Below are positions 9,610-18,515 of a stretch of 64,000 nt of DNA, piece after piece. How positions within the stretch are numbered: the first letter of the stretch is position 1; each line of letters begins with the position of its first letter. This DNA comes from an uncultured Clostridia bacterium (GTDB taxonomy: Bacteria > Bacillota > Clostridia > Christensenellales > Borkfalkiaceae): contig CANQKF010000003.1 of the NCBI GenBank assembly GCA_947624445.1, forward strand, positions 62,001 through 126,000. The letters run 5' to 3'. The position numbers were made by a program, and so were the translations under genes. The notes below the pieces were generated by a model. The model was given only the letters and a program-made list of their open reading frames with translations. It searched no databases and was not told the origin of the DNA.

Positions 9610-9702
9610 AGCTTCCTCTCTTCCTCCGCATTCGCGACCAAGCGGAACGTTTTTCGCGAGAAACGCGCATTCCTTTCCCCGCAAAGGACTTCTTCTGCGA
9701 AG

Positions 9703-9731
9703 ATTATAACATATCTGCGGGAAAGTGTCAA
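9703..9731 (-). promoter_or_regulatory. SigA-type promoter of the ABC importer/nuclease operon
   Basis: On the minus strand TTGACA (9731-9726) is separated by exactly 17 bases from TATAAT (9708-9703). Both hexamers match the consensus perfectly. The first gene starts at 9609, which leaves a leader of about 85-90 bases. Confidence 0.9.
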
Positions 9732-9831
9732 TCTTATCGCCGAAGATTTTTCTACAAATTATGACACGGCGGACGCCGATTTTCCGGGAAGCGCCGCACG
9801 CATCGGATTTTTTCGATTTGTTGCGCGAACT

Positions 9832-10968
9832 TCAACGCTTTTTGCGGAAGAGCGCCACCGCCGCCACCGTGATGCAGAGCACGAGGCATGCGCCGCCGAC
9901 GACGCAACCGATCACAATGCCGCGCCAATCGGCGGGCGTGAGCCCCTCGGAGGGCTCCCCCTCCCCGGGTTCGGGCTCGGGATCGGGTTCGGGTTCAGGC
10001 TCGGGATCGGGCTCGGGTTCGGGTTCGGGCTCGGGTTCGGGCTCGGGCTCGGGCTCGGGCTCGGGTTCGGGCTCGGGTTCGGGCTCGGGTTCGGACGCCC
10101 AGATCAGATCCACATATTCGGGATGATCGATGAAGGGGTTGCGGTTGTGCTGGATCTTGAACACTTCCTCGTTGCGCGTCGTCTCGATCGTATCCACGGG
10201 GTCGAGCTCGTTCCATTCGACCAGGAGTTGGATCGCCGCCGCCTCCGAGGAAGCCGAAACAACATTGGTAAAGTGCAGCGTGCCGAAATAGTTCGCCTTC
10301 TGACCGTCGGTGTTGCCGTTCGTCGTGCCGTGCACGTTGGAATAGGTATTATAATGGGTGTACACGTAGAAAAGAATGCGCGCGACGTCCCCCTTCACGT
10401 TGTCGAGGGGTTCAAACACGCCGCCCGCCCGATATCCGCCGAGCTGCGAATCTGTGCCGCTCGTCGTCTTGGAATAGACTGCGCTACCGTTTGTGACTTC
10501 GCCGTATTTATCGTTCTCGCGTGCGCTGTTCATCTTTACTTCCGTAGGGCGGATATGGTGAAGATCTGCTCCGCCGCCGACCGTATTGCTCCCCTTCCAA
10601 AGATTGTTGGAACAAGCCTTGGGCCAAACATGCTCGCGGTTCCATCTGCCCGCGTCGCTACCCGTCTTTGTGTATTCGATGATCGTCTCGTGCGTGTAAA
10701 ATTCGATGATGCTCTTCTCGCCCCCCTCCGCATAATCGGTGATATGACCGTAATCCCTGCAATCCGCATAGGTACTATAATAGGTGTGCGTGGTGGTGAT
10801 GAGGTCGTGGAGCTGGCCGAGCAGTTCGTCGCCGCCCTCCACCGTGATCGGCGCATAGTAATCCTCCGCCGCACGTGCCGCTGTGCCGTACGCCGAAACG
10901 CCCGCGCCCGAAACGAAAAGCAGCGCCGAGATCGCGATCGAGATCAGTGTTTTTCGGATTTTATACAT
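9832..10968 (-). CDS. endA: Surface-tethered endonuclease I
   Basis: This 378-residue protein has a signal peptide, an endonuclease I (EndA/NucM, His-Me finger) domain at about 35-285 with NREHVWP (110-116) and DLHHIRP (135-141), an (EP/DP)n spacer at about 292-334, a transmembrane segment at about 345-370 and a basic RKKR end. The enzyme cuts extracellular double-stranded DNA nonspecifically. The spacer and C-terminal anchor should hold it outside the cell on a stalk, whereas most EndA enzymes are free. The ATG at 10968 lies inside the end of tdk (ATGTATAA overlap), so translation is probably coupled. It is the last gene of the deoxynucleoside operon and supplies the pathway's entry step. 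No strong terminator follows it. Confidence 0.93.
   Translation of the reverse strand: MYKIRKTLISIAISALLFVSGAGVSAYGTAARAAEDYYAPITVEGGDELLGQLHDLITTTHTYYSTYADCRDYGHITDYAEGGEKSIIEFYTHETIIEYTKTGSDAGRWNREHVWPKACSNNLWKGSNTVGGGADLHHIRPTEVKMNSARENDKYGEVTNGSAVYSKTTSGTDSQLGGYRAGGVFEPLDNVKGDVARILFYVYTHYNTYSNVHGTTNGNTDGQKANYFGTLHFTNVVSASSEAAAIQLLVEWNELDPVDTIETTRNEEVFKIQHNRNPFIDHPEYVDLIWASEPEPEPEPEPEPEPEPEPEPEPEPEPEPDPEPEPEPDPEPEPGEGEPSEGLTPADWRGIVIGCVVGGACLVLCITVAAVALFRKKR
9966..10094 (-). repeat. Hexanucleotide repeat encoding the Glu-Pro spacer of EndA
   Basis: About twenty degenerate GGGCTC/GGGTTC hexamers (plus-strand reading) run in tandem. On the minus strand they encode alternating Glu-Pro or Asp-Pro. 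A six-base unit can expand or contract without a frameshift, so the stalk length of EndA could vary between strains. Confidence 0.9.
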
Positions 10969-11584
10969 ATACGTCCCCCTGTTTTTCCTGTGTATTCTTG
11001 GGCCGTTGTTCCTGTTCGGCGCGCATTTTCAGCCAGCATTTGCGGCACATGGCGACGTACCTGTCGTTCCCGCCGAGGAGCACCTGCGAGCCCTCCGTCA
11101 CGATCCTGCCGTTGTCGTCGAGCCGCGCGTTGACCGTCGCTTTGGCGCCGCACGTGCACACCGACTTGATCTCGCCGATGGATTCGGCGATCTCGAAGAG
11201 CCGCTTGCTCCCCGGGAAGAGGTGGGTCGTGAAGTCGGTCGAGAGCCCGAAGCACAGCACGGGGATGTTCCGCTCGATGACGATCGCGGCGAGCTCATCC
11301 ACCTGCTCGGGCGTGAGAAATTGGCATTCGTCGACGATGATGACGTCGCAATCGGCGTACTTTTCGAGGTACAGCGCCCGCAGATCCTCCTCCGCGGAGA
11401 CGGCGATGGCGTCCTGCATGAGCCCGATCCGCGACTTCACGACGGTCGCGCCGTCGCGCGTATCGACCGCGGGTTTGAGCAGGAGCACCTTCATGTTGCG
11501 CTCTTCATAGTTGAATTTCGTGATGAGCGCCTGCGCCGTCTTGGAACAGCCCATCGCGCCGAATTTGAAGTATAATTTTGCCAT
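10961..11584 (-). CDS. tdk: Thymidine kinase (type II)
   Basis: This 207-residue enzyme phosphorylates thymidine (and deoxyuridine) with ATP. The ATG at 11584 is chosen because GAGGGAG lies just upstream. The P-loop reads GAMGCSKT (9-16), with Ser in place of the second Gly, a variant I recall from clostridial enzymes. The Walker B-like motif is DECQF (85-89). A zinc site is formed by CTC (143, 145) and CRKC (180, 183), which fits type II kinases although the first pair is CxC. It lies 19 bases after the pyrimidine phosphorylase gene and lets salvaged thymidine be used for DNA synthesis rather than degraded. Confidence 0.94.
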   Translation of the reverse strand: MAKLYFKFGAMGCSKTAQALITKFNYEERNMKVLLLKPAVDTRDGATVVKSRIGLMQDAIAVSAEEDLRALYLEKYADCDVIIVDECQFLTPEQVDELAAIVIERNIPVLCFGLSTDFTTHLFPGSKRLFEIAESIGEIKSVCTCGAKATVNARLDDNGRIVTEGSQVLLGGNDRYVAMCRKCWLKMRAEQEQRPKNTQEKQGDVYV

Positions 11585-11603
11585 ATGGCTCCCTCTTTTG
11601 CGG

Positions 11604-12905
11604 TCATTCGATGATATCGTATACGAGCGGTTCCGCCTCGGGTTTCTCTTCGGAGAACTGCGTCGCGCCGAGGAAGCGCGCCTCTGCCGCGGCGAAGAGA
11701 TCGGGGGAATCCGCATACATGGTGGCGATCTTTTCCCCCTGTTGCACGAAGTCGCCCGTCTTTTTCCCGAGCATGATGCCCGCGGAATAATCGATCGCGT
11801 CCTCCGCCGTATTGCGTCCCGCGCCGAGGGCGAGGCTCGCGAGCCCGTATGCCTCGGTATCCACGTGCGCAATGTAGCCCGTGTGCGGACTCAAGACGTC
11901 GCGGGTGTACTTTGCCCGCGGGAAGCGCGCGGGATCCGCGATGCACTCCGCGTCGCCGCCCTGCGCCGCGACCGTCTCCATGAGCTTTTTGAGGGCGCTG
12001 CCGTCCTCGATTGCCCGCTTTGCGCGCTCTTCGCACACCTCGGGCGCCCCCATGCCCGCGAGCGAGAGCATGCGCCCCGCAAGCGTCAGGCACACCGCGG
12101 TGAGATCGGCGGGACCGCGGCCCTTGAGCGTCTCGACCGCTTCGATGACTTCGAGCGCATTGCCGATGGCATTGCCGAGGGGCATATCCATGTTTGTGAT
12201 GAGGGCGACCATCTTTTTGCCCGCGTTTTTGCCGATGTCCACCATGAGGCGGGCGAGGGCGCGGCTATCCTCCACCGTTTTCATGAAGGAACCGCTGCCC
12301 GTCTTGACGTCGAGCACGATGCAGTCGTCGTCGGCGGCGAGCTTCTTGCCCATGATGCTCGAGGCGATGAGGGGCATGCTGTCGACGGTCGCCGTGACGT
12401 CGCGCAGCGCGTAGAGCTTCTTATCGGCGGGGGCGAACTGCTTGCTCTGCCCCACGATCGTCAGCCCGATCTCGTTGACCTGACGGATAAATTCTTCGTC
12501 GGAGAGCGTCGTGCGGAAGCCCGCGATGGCCTCGAGCTTATCGACGGTCCCGCCCGTATGCCCGAGCCCCCTGCCGCTCATCTTGGCGACCTTCACCCCG
12601 AAGGAAGCGACGATCGGCGCGACGACGAGGCTGGTTTTATCGCCCACACCCCCCGTCGAATGCTTGTCGACACGGACGCCGCGGATGGAGGAAAAATCCA
12701 CCCGTTCGCCCGAATCGCGCACGGCAAAGGTGAGATCGCACGTCTCGCGCACGGTCATGCCGCGGAACCAGATCGCCATGCAGAGCGCGGAGATCTGGTA
12801 ATCGGGAATGCTGCCGTCGGTGACGCCGCGGATGAAGAAGCCGATCTCCTCCGTGGTGAGCTCGCCGCCGTCCCGTTTTTTCTTGATGATGTCGTACATG
12901 CGCAT
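11604..12905 (-). CDS. pdp: Pyrimidine-nucleoside (thymidine) phosphorylase
   Basis: This 433-residue enzyme splits thymidine, deoxyuridine and probably uridine with phosphate to base plus (deoxy)ribose-1-phosphate. The start is the ATG at 12905 behind AAGGAGGAG at proper spacing. Family motifs are DKHSTGGVGDKTSL (80-93), MSGRGLGHTGGT soon after, and VKTGSGSFMKT further on for phosphate binding. Length and motifs match the Pdp/DeoA family; whether it prefers thymidine only or both pyrimidines cannot be told from the sequence. It lies between the 5'-nucleotidase and tdk genes in the deo-type operon. Confidence 0.95.
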   Translation of the reverse strand: MRMYDIIKKKRDGGELTTEEIGFFIRGVTDGSIPDYQISALCMAIWFRGMTVRETCDLTFAVRDSGERVDFSSIRGVRVDKHSTGGVGDKTSLVVAPIVASFGVKVAKMSGRGLGHTGGTVDKLEAIAGFRTTLSDEEFIRQVNEIGLTIVGQSKQFAPADKKLYALRDVTATVDSMPLIASSIMGKKLAADDDCIVLDVKTGSGSFMKTVEDSRALARLMVDIGKNAGKKMVALITNMDMPLGNAIGNALEVIEAVETLKGRGPADLTAVCLTLAGRMLSLAGMGAPEVCEERAKRAIEDGSALKKLMETVAAQGGDAECIADPARFPRAKYTRDVLSPHTGYIAHVDTEAYGLASLALGAGRNTAEDAIDYSAGIMLGKKTGDFVQQGEKIATMYADSPDLFAAAEARFLGATQFSEEKPEAEPLVYDIIE

Positions 12906-12954
12906 CGTGCGCTCCTCCTTGGAAAAATTATAAAACGCGGGGACCTGTGGTCGA

Positions 12955-14421
12955 TCAAACGGCTCTTCCGCCGCCGCGGATGAAGTCCGCAAGGAGATCC
13001 CGCGCATAGACGGAGCCGCTCAAACGGGCGACTTCCGTGATGTTGTTCCAACGATATGTGGACGTGTAGCTGTCGACGATGATATAATAATCCTTGTCGC
13101 TTTCGACCTCGGCGGCGCCGATCGTGGAAAAGACGTGGTAATTGCTCTTGTTGGCGAGGAAATTCTGTTTGAGACTGCTGCCCTTGATCTTGCCGAGCAC
13201 AATGGCGTTGTCGAAGGGGAGCAGGGAGAAAACATCGGCATACGTCACCTTTCCTTTCGCGAGATCGTAGGGGCTGCGCGTCTTGAGATAGCCGCCGCCG
13301 AGCACGATCTCATATTCCCCGCCCCACGCTTCCACGCCCTTGCGGTAGTAGAGTTCGGCGAGTTTCTCTTCGAGCGCGTTGTCGTCCCACGTCGCGGAAT
13401 TGACGCCGAGCACCGTCTCATAGGGATCCGCGTCCGCAAAGTACTCCGCATAGAGCTGCGCCACGACGGGATCGTCCCTCAGGCTCGCGCGCGCGTATTC
13501 CGCGGGGGCGAGCAGCTTGGGCGCGACCTCGAATTTCTTCGTATCCGTGTGGAAAACGACGTCCGCATAGCTCACGCCGCGGTTCTCGCCGCCGCCCTGC
13601 AGATGGTAGACGCCGTATTCATCCTGCAAGATGTAGCTCTGGTGGGTGTGCGCCTCGAACACGAGGTCAACGTAGCCGTCGGAGAGCGACGTATCGTAAT
13701 ACGTGAGGTCCCGATCGGTGACCTGCGTCACCTTGGAAGAAGAAAAGCCCGAGCCGCCCTCGTGGATGGAGTAGACGATGAGATCGCACCCCTCCTCCTG
13801 CCGCAGGCGGGTCGCCTCCGCCTTGACGAGCGCGGTGAGTTCGCTGCCCGACGCAAAATACAGCCCCGTCTGGAACTCGCCCGAGATGGAGCCGAGGCAA
13901 TCCCCGATCGCGCCGATGATCCCCACCTTCACCCCCTTCCGCTCCACGACGGTCGAGGGCTTGCAGTAGGCGGGCGTCACGCCGCCGTCGGTCACGTTGA
14001 TCGCGAGGAAGGGGAATTCGGCGAGCGCGCTGTTGGGCCCGAGCACCGCCGCCCCCCAATCGTATTCGTGGTTGCCGAGGGTCATGGCGCAGAAGCCGAC
14101 GTCGTTCATCCACTTCGTCATGAGCGCGCCGCGGGTCGTGGAGGATTCCACCGTCCCTTGCCACATGTCGCCCGAGGAGAGCAGGATCTCTTCATGGGCG
14201 CTCTCGTCGTAGAGGAGCTTCATATACGTCGTGAATTCGTCGACGCCGGGCTGCTCCTCCGTGTCCATGAATTTGCCGTGCAGGTCGTTGACGGCGTAGA
14301 AGGCGAGCTGAACGACGTTCTCGCCATAGTTCGTCTCCCCGCCGCCGCAGCCGCAGAGAGAGGCGAGACCGAGGGTCGCCGCCAAAAGGAAAATGGAAGC
14401 TCTATATGCGAATTTTTTCAT
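12955..14421 (-). CDS. Lipoprotein 5'-nucleotidase/metallophosphatase (UshA family)
   Basis: This 488-residue protein has a lipoprotein signal peptide (LCGC, Cys about 25) and the two-domain layout of secreted 5'-nucleotidases. The metal-binding motifs are NDLHG (45-49), GDMWQG (84-89), GNHEYDWG (116-123) and a later EAHTHQS. The C-terminal domain contains GGYLKTRSPYDLAKG and ITYADVFSLLPF-like substrate-binding sequence. Family members remove phosphate from extracellular nucleotides, giving nucleosides for uptake. No good ribosome binding site precedes the ATG. Its place between cdd and pdp supports a role in nucleotide scavenging; 2',3'-cyclic phosphodiesterase activity is also possible. Confidence 0.92.
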   Translation of the reverse strand: MKKFAYRASIFLLAATLGLASLCGCGGGETNYGENVVQLAFYAVNDLHGKFMDTEEQPGVDEFTTYMKLLYDESAHEEILLSSGDMWQGTVESSTTRGALMTKWMNDVGFCAMTLGNHEYDWGAAVLGPNSALAEFPFLAINVTDGGVTPAYCKPSTVVERKGVKVGIIGAIGDCLGSISGEFQTGLYFASGSELTALVKAEATRLRQEEGCDLIVYSIHEGGSGFSSSKVTQVTDRDLTYYDTSLSDGYVDLVFEAHTHQSYILQDEYGVYHLQGGGENRGVSYADVVFHTDTKKFEVAPKLLAPAEYARASLRDDPVVAQLYAEYFADADPYETVLGVNSATWDDNALEEKLAELYYRKGVEAWGGEYEIVLGGGYLKTRSPYDLAKGKVTYADVFSLLPFDNAIVLGKIKGSSLKQNFLANKSNYHVFSTIGAAEVESDKDYYIIVDSYTSTYRWNNITEVARLSGSVYARDLLADFIRGGGRAV

Positions 14422-14442
14422 ACGTGGGTGCGGATATGCCGA

Positions 14443-14847
14443 TCAAAAGAGATCGCTCTCCGTGAAAGAATAGGGCAAGAGTTCGCCGAGGGAATGGACG
14501 GAAAGGCGCGCGGAATTTCCGAGGATCACTTTGAAGTCCTCCTTGCAGAATTCGGCCATCACCTGCCTGCAAACGCCGCATGGGGCGCAGAAGGGCGCGA
14601 CCGTCCCCCGCTTTCCGCCGACGATGGCGATGGCTTCGAAGTCCCGCTCGCCCTCGCTCACGGCCTTGAAGAACGCCGTGCGCTCGGCACAGTTCGTGGG
14701 CGTGTAGGCGGCGTTCTCGATGTTGCAGCCCGTGTAGACGTTGCCGTCCTTGGTCAGAAGCGCCGCGCCCACGCAGAAGTGCGAATAGGGAGAATAGGAG
14801 CGCTCCCGCGCCTGCTCCGCGAGCACCATGAGTTCGCGGTCCGTCAT
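14443..14847 (-). CDS. cdd: Cytidine deaminase
   Basis: This 134-residue enzyme deaminates cytidine and deoxycytidine to (deoxy)uridine, feeding the pyrimidine phosphorylase. Zinc ligands are Cys53 in NCAER and Cys90/Cys93 in PCGVC; Glu55 is the proton shuttle. Length is typical for the homotetrameric class. The ATG at 14847 follows GGGAGGTG and overlaps the stop of deoB by four bases, so the earlier in-frame extension is not needed. Confidence 0.96.
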   Translation of the reverse strand: MTDRELMVLAEQARERSYSPYSHFCVGAALLTKDGNVYTGCNIENAAYTPTNCAERTAFFKAVSEGERDFEAIAIVGGKRGTVAPFCAPCGVCRQVMAEFCKEDFKVILGNSARLSVHSLGELLPYSFTESDLF

Positions 14848-16007
14848 GCCTTCACCTCCCGCCAGAAGCTCGTTCCCGCCGTCGACGCCTGCGGCACGCC
14901 GAAGAAGTCGAGCACGGTCGCCGAGATGTCCGCAAAGCTCGCGCGCGTCCCGAGATCCACGCCCCGCTTCACGCCCTTTCCGCAGATCAGCATGGGCGTG
15001 TATTCGCGGGAGTGGTCCGTCGAAGGCGTCGCGGGGTCGCAGCCGTGGTCGGCGGTGATGAGCAGCACGTCCTCCTCCCGCATGTCCGCAAGGAACGAGG
15101 TGAGGAAGCCGTCGAACTCGGTCGCGGCGGCGGCGTAGCCCGCAACGTCGTTGCGGTGCCCGTATTTCATGTCGAAGTCGACGAGGTTGACGAAGCACAG
15201 CCCCGAGAAGTCCTGCCCCTGCAGCGATTTCGTGACCTGCATGCCGTGGGCGTTGGAGGTCGTCCTGTGGCTCTCGGAGATGCCCTGCCCCGCGAAGATA
15301 TCGAAGATCTTGCCGACCGAGACCGTCGCATAGCCGGCCTGTCGGAGGAGGTCGAGCATGGTTTCGGCGGGGGGCGTGAGGGAATAATCGTGCCTGTTCG
15401 CCGTGCGCGTGAAGGGATATTCCCCCGTGAAGGGACGGGCGATCACCCTGCCCACGTTGTGCGGCGGTTTGAGCATTTCGCGCGCGATCTCGCAGTAGCG
15501 GTAGAGCTCGGGCACGGGAACGACGTCCTCATGCGCCGCGATCTGAAAGACGCTGTCCGCCGAGGTGTAGACGATGAGCGCGCCCGTCTCGACGTGCTCC
15601 CTTCCGTAGTCCTTGATGACCTCTGTGCCCGAATAGGGCTTGTTGCAGATGACCTTGCGCCCCGTGCGCTTCTCGAATTCCGCGATGAGCTCTTCGGGGA
15701 AGCCATCGGGATAGGTGGGCAGGGGATCGGGCGAGACGATGCCCGCGATCTCCCAGTGCCCGATCGTCGTATCCTTGCCCATGGACTTCTCTGCCATGCG
15801 CGAATAACTTGCCACAGGGTCCTTCGTTCCGCCGCCCACGCCCGCGATGTTAAAGAGCCCGAGCCGTTCGAGATTGGGGCAACGGAAATTGGGGTGATTG
15901 CGGATGGCGCCGAGGGTGTTGCTGCCTTCGTCGTGCCACTTGTAAGCGTCGGGAAGTTCCCCCACGCCGAAGCTGTCGAGTACGATCAAAAAGAATCTTT
16001 TTGCCAT
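14844..16007 (-). CDS. deoB: Phosphopentomutase
   Basis: This 387-residue alkaline-phosphatase-superfamily enzyme converts (deoxy)ribose-1-phosphate to the 5-phosphate. Metal and phosphorylation motifs include LDSFGVGELPDA near the N-terminus, the phospho-acceptor Thr region GKDTTIGHWEI, and ITADHGCDP with SREYTPM near the end. GGAG precedes the ATG. It links the two nucleoside phosphorylases to deoC. Confidence 0.97.
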   Translation of the reverse strand: MAKRFFLIVLDSFGVGELPDAYKWHDEGSNTLGAIRNHPNFRCPNLERLGLFNIAGVGGGTKDPVASYSRMAEKSMGKDTTIGHWEIAGIVSPDPLPTYPDGFPEELIAEFEKRTGRKVICNKPYSGTEVIKDYGREHVETGALIVYTSADSVFQIAAHEDVVPVPELYRYCEIAREMLKPPHNVGRVIARPFTGEYPFTRTANRHDYSLTPPAETMLDLLRQAGYATVSVGKIFDIFAGQGISESHRTTSNAHGMQVTKSLQGQDFSGLCFVNLVDFDMKYGHRNDVAGYAAAATEFDGFLTSFLADMREEDVLLITADHGCDPATPSTDHSREYTPMLICGKGVKRGVDLGTRASFADISATVLDFFGVPQASTAGTSFWREVKA

Positions 16008-16040
16008 GGTTTCTCCGTCTGCGGGCGGCCCCGCGTCGAT

Positions 16041-16760
16041 TCAGGCGAGTTCGAGCGCGATCTTCATCATCGCGGTGAAGCTCGTCTCCCGCTCCTCGGC
16101 GGTCGTGTTCTCTTCGGGATGGAGGAAGCTATCGCTCACGGTGCAGATGCACAGCGCCTTTTTGCCCGCGCGGGCGGCGTTGCAGTAGAGCGCCGCGCTC
16201 TCCATTTCCACGCCGAGGACCCCCATTTTCGCCCACGTCATGCCGCTTGCCGCGTCGTCGTAGAACATATCCGAGGAAAAGATGTTGCCCACTTTGTAGT
16301 GCACGCCCGCCTTCTCGCAGAGCTCGGCGGCGCGCTTCAAGAGCCCGAAGTCCGCGATGGGGCAGAACGTCCCGGGCAAGTTGTATTGCATGGCGTAGTT
16401 GCCGTTGGTGCAAGCGCCCTGCGCGAGGATGATGTCCCGCACATGCAGGTCCTCCGCAAAGCTGCCGCAGGAGCCCACGCGGATGATGTTTTCCACGCCG
16501 TAGAAGTTGAAGAGCTCATAGGAATAGATGCCGATCGCGGGCTGCCCCATGCCCGAAGCCATCACCGAGACGCGCTTGCCGCGATAGGTCCCCGTATAGC
16601 CGTTGACGCCGCGCACGTTGTTGACGAGCACGGGATCTTCGAGGAAATGTTCGGCGATGAACTTGGAGCGCAGCGGGTCGCCCGGCATGAGCACGGTCGG
16701 GGCAAAATCGCCGTATTTTGCGGAAATGTGGGGGGTCGGTATGTTTTTCTTTTCACTCAT
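16041..16760 (-). CDS. deoD: Purine-nucleoside phosphorylase, DeoD type
   Basis: This 239-residue enzyme phosphorolyses purine (deoxy)nucleosides. It has the DeoD layout: [20 protein letters not shown] at the N-terminus, GSCGSF for phosphate binding, and VEMESAALY for ribose binding. An internal [10 protein letters not shown] matches the hexameric class. The start at 16760 overlaps the stop of deoC (ATGA) and has GGAGGAG upstream. Confidence 0.97.
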   Translation of the reverse strand: MSEKKNIPTPHISAKYGDFAPTVLMPGDPLRSKFIAEHFLEDPVLVNNVRGVNGYTGTYRGKRVSVMASGMGQPAIGIYSYELFNFYGVENIIRVGSCGSFAEDLHVRDIILAQGACTNGNYAMQYNLPGTFCPIADFGLLKRAAELCEKAGVHYKVGNIFSSDMFYDDAASGMTWAKMGVLGVEMESAALYCNAARAGKKALCICTVSDSFLHPEENTTAEERETSFTAMMKIALELA

Positions 16761-17416
16761 AGCAGGTGCTCCTCCTTTACGATCTTCACGATGCGGGAAG
16801 TCCCCAAGCGGTCCGCGCCGAGCGCGACGAACTTCTCCGCGTCCTGCACGGAGGAAATGCCCCCCGCCGCCTTGATCTTCACGTCCTTCCCGACGTGCGC
16901 CTTGAACAGGGCGACGTCCTCGCGGGTCGCGCCCGCCTTGGAGAAGCCCGTCGACGTCTTGATGAAGTCCGCTTTCGCCGCCGTCACGATCTCGCACATC
17001 TTGATCTTCTCCTCCTCGGTGAGCAGGCAGGTCTCGATGATGACTTTGAGGATCTTCCCGCCGCACGCCGCCTTCACGGCCTCGATCTCGGCTTGCAGCT
17101 TCTCATAGCGCTTCGCCTTGAGGTCGCCGATGTTGATGACCATATCGATCTCGTCGGCGCCGTTTGCCACCGCCTCCGCGGTCTCGAACACCTTCACCGC
17201 CTCCGTGTTGTAGCCGTTCGGGAAGCCGATGACGGTGCAGATGGGCAACCTGCCGCCCGCATAGCGCTTCGCCTCCGCCACATAGCAGGGCGGGATGCAG
17301 ACCGAGGCGGTGCCGTAGCGGATGCCGTCGTCGATGAGGGCGCGGATGTCCTCCCACGTCGCCGTAACGGAGAGCTGTGTGTGGTCGCAACGCTTTACGA
17401 TTTCTTTGATGTCCAT
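16757..17416 (-). CDS. deoC: Deoxyribose-phosphate aldolase
   Basis: This 219-residue class I aldolase splits deoxyribose-5-phosphate to glyceraldehyde-3-phosphate and acetaldehyde. The Schiff-base Lys153 lies in FIKTSTGF, and the DMVINIG strand carries the catalytic Asp. The ATG at 17416 is preferred over one four codons upstream because GGAG precedes it at seven bases. It is the first gene of the eight-gene operon and the last step of the catabolic route. Confidence 0.96.
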   Translation of the reverse strand: MDIKEIVKRCDHTQLSVTATWEDIRALIDDGIRYGTASVCIPPCYVAEAKRYAGGRLPICTVIGFPNGYNTEAVKVFETAEAVANGADEIDMVINIGDLKAKRYEKLQAEIEAVKAACGGKILKVIIETCLLTEEEKIKMCEIVTAAKADFIKTSTGFSKAGATREDVALFKAHVGKDVKIKAAGGISSVQDAEKFVALGADRLGTSRIVKIVKEEHLL

Positions 17417-17470
17417 AGGTAACTCCATTTTTGATATTGGTCGAGCAGAGTGGATATAGATTCCGTCACT

Positions 17471-17499
17471 ATTATATACGAAACCAAACTGTTTGTCAA
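17471..17499 (-). promoter_or_regulatory. SigA-type promoter of the deoC-deoD-deoB-cdd-nucleotidase-pdp-tdk-endA operon
   Basis: On the minus strand TTGACA (17499-17494) is followed after exactly 17 bases by TATAAT (17476-17471), a perfect consensus. The leader to deoC is about 50 bases. I see no clear palindromic operator, so a DeoR-like control site cannot be named. Confidence 0.9.
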
Positions 17500-17560
17500 T
17501 AACTTACGGAAAATGTTCCCCGCGAACTTTTTTCAAGGGGCCGATGCCCCGCCGCCGCCT

Positions 17561-18418
17561 TCAATTTTGCGGCTTGCGCACGAGGATCTCGGCAAAAAGC
17601 GGGTAGACGCTATCGTTTTTTACGATCTCGCCGTAGCCGTCGGCGACGATCTTCCCCCGCCGCGGGTTCTTGACGGAGGCGACCGTGCCGCGGATCTCCG
17701 CCTCGACGTCGCTGTATTCGAAGGCGAGGTCGCACGCCTCCATCGTGCAATCCACGAGGCGCAGCCCCTCGCAATAGCAGAGCGGCTGGGTGCCGCGGAT
17801 CTTGCAGCGGACGAGGGTGAGCCCCCGAGAATACCAGCCGAGGTACTCCCCGTCGATCACCGAATCCTCCACGCGCACGTTCTCCGCATGCCAGAAGGCG
17901 TCCTTCGTTTTGAGCACAGAGCCGCGGATGACGAGGTCGCGGCAGTATTGGAAGGCGTATTTTCCCGTGAAATCGAGATCGGAAAAGCGGAGCCGCTCGC
18001 TCCCCAAAAAGGCATAATCCGAGACCACGGTGCAATTCTTTGCGGTGAGATCGCGGCAGCGCCAGCCGAATTCGGGGGAATGCGCTTCGGTATCCGCGAG
18101 CTTCACGCCGCGGCATTCGCGGAGCGCCTTGATGCCGTCCATCTTGCAGCGTTCGATCGTGACGCCGCTATCGTACCACAGCGCGGCGCGGCAATTCGGC
18201 GTCATTTCGCTCTCGCCGAGATAGAGCCCCTCCACGTGCCAAAGGGGGTAGCGTAGGTCCATAAAACACCTGCGTACCTCGATATTTCTGCTTTCTTTGA
18301 GGAAGGATTCGCCGTCCTCCTCCCCCGCGACGCGGCAATCCTCGATCACGGCGTCCACCGTGTGATAGAGCGCGCGCTCCGCGGAAAACGTTTGATGTTC
18401 GATGCGTAGTTTTTCCAT
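17561..18418 (-). CDS. DUF3737 family right-handed beta-helix protein
   Basis: This 285-residue protein closely follows the DUF3737 pattern: EEDGESFLKESRNIEV near the start, DLRYPLWH, CRAALWYD, GIKALREC, SPEFGW, KGKYAFQY-like and KDAFWH, GEYLGWYS and GTQPLCYC motifs in order. These repeats are expected to stack as a right-handed beta-helix. The biochemical role is unknown, and no secretion signal is present. It has its own promoter and is monocistronic; deoC transcription starts just downstream. Confidence 0.9.
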   Translation of the reverse strand: MEKLRIEHQTFSAERALYHTVDAVIEDCRVAGEEDGESFLKESRNIEVRRCFMDLRYPLWHVEGLYLGESEMTPNCRAALWYDSGVTIERCKMDGIKALRECRGVKLADTEAHSPEFGWRCRDLTAKNCTVVSDYAFLGSERLRFSDLDFTGKYAFQYCRDLVIRGSVLKTKDAFWHAENVRVEDSVIDGEYLGWYSRGLTLVRCKIRGTQPLCYCEGLRLVDCTMEACDLAFEYSDVEAEIRGTVASVKNPRRGKIVADGYGEIVKNDSVYPLFAEILVRKPQN

Positions 18419-18442
18419 ATCCGCCCCTTATGTTTCCGTTCT

Positions 18443-18471
18443 ATTATAGCGGAAACCGCGCCGCAGGTCAA
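18443..18471 (-). promoter_or_regulatory. Promoter of the DUF3737 gene
   Basis: On the minus strand TTGACC (18471-18466), 17 bases, then TATAAT (18448-18443). The -35 box directly abuts the U-tract of the upstream terminator, so the intergenic region is very compact. Confidence 0.8.
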
Positions 18472-18473
18472 TC

Positions 18474-18505
18474 AAAAAAGCCCCACCTTCACGGGTGAGG
18501 CTTTT
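18474..18505 (-). terminator. Rho-independent terminator of the ppx-maf-mreB-like operon
   Basis: On the minus strand AAAAGCCTCACC, a short loop, and GGTGGGGCTTTTTT form a stem (one wobble pair) with a U-tract. It lies about ten bases after the stop of the mreB-like gene. Confidence 0.88.
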
Positions 18506-18515
18506 GCGGAAAAGT

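Noticed and set aside
9966-10094. CRISPR-like or minisatellite array
   Set aside because: The six-base units encode a Glu-Pro spacer in frame in endA; there are no spacers or direct repeats of CRISPR size.
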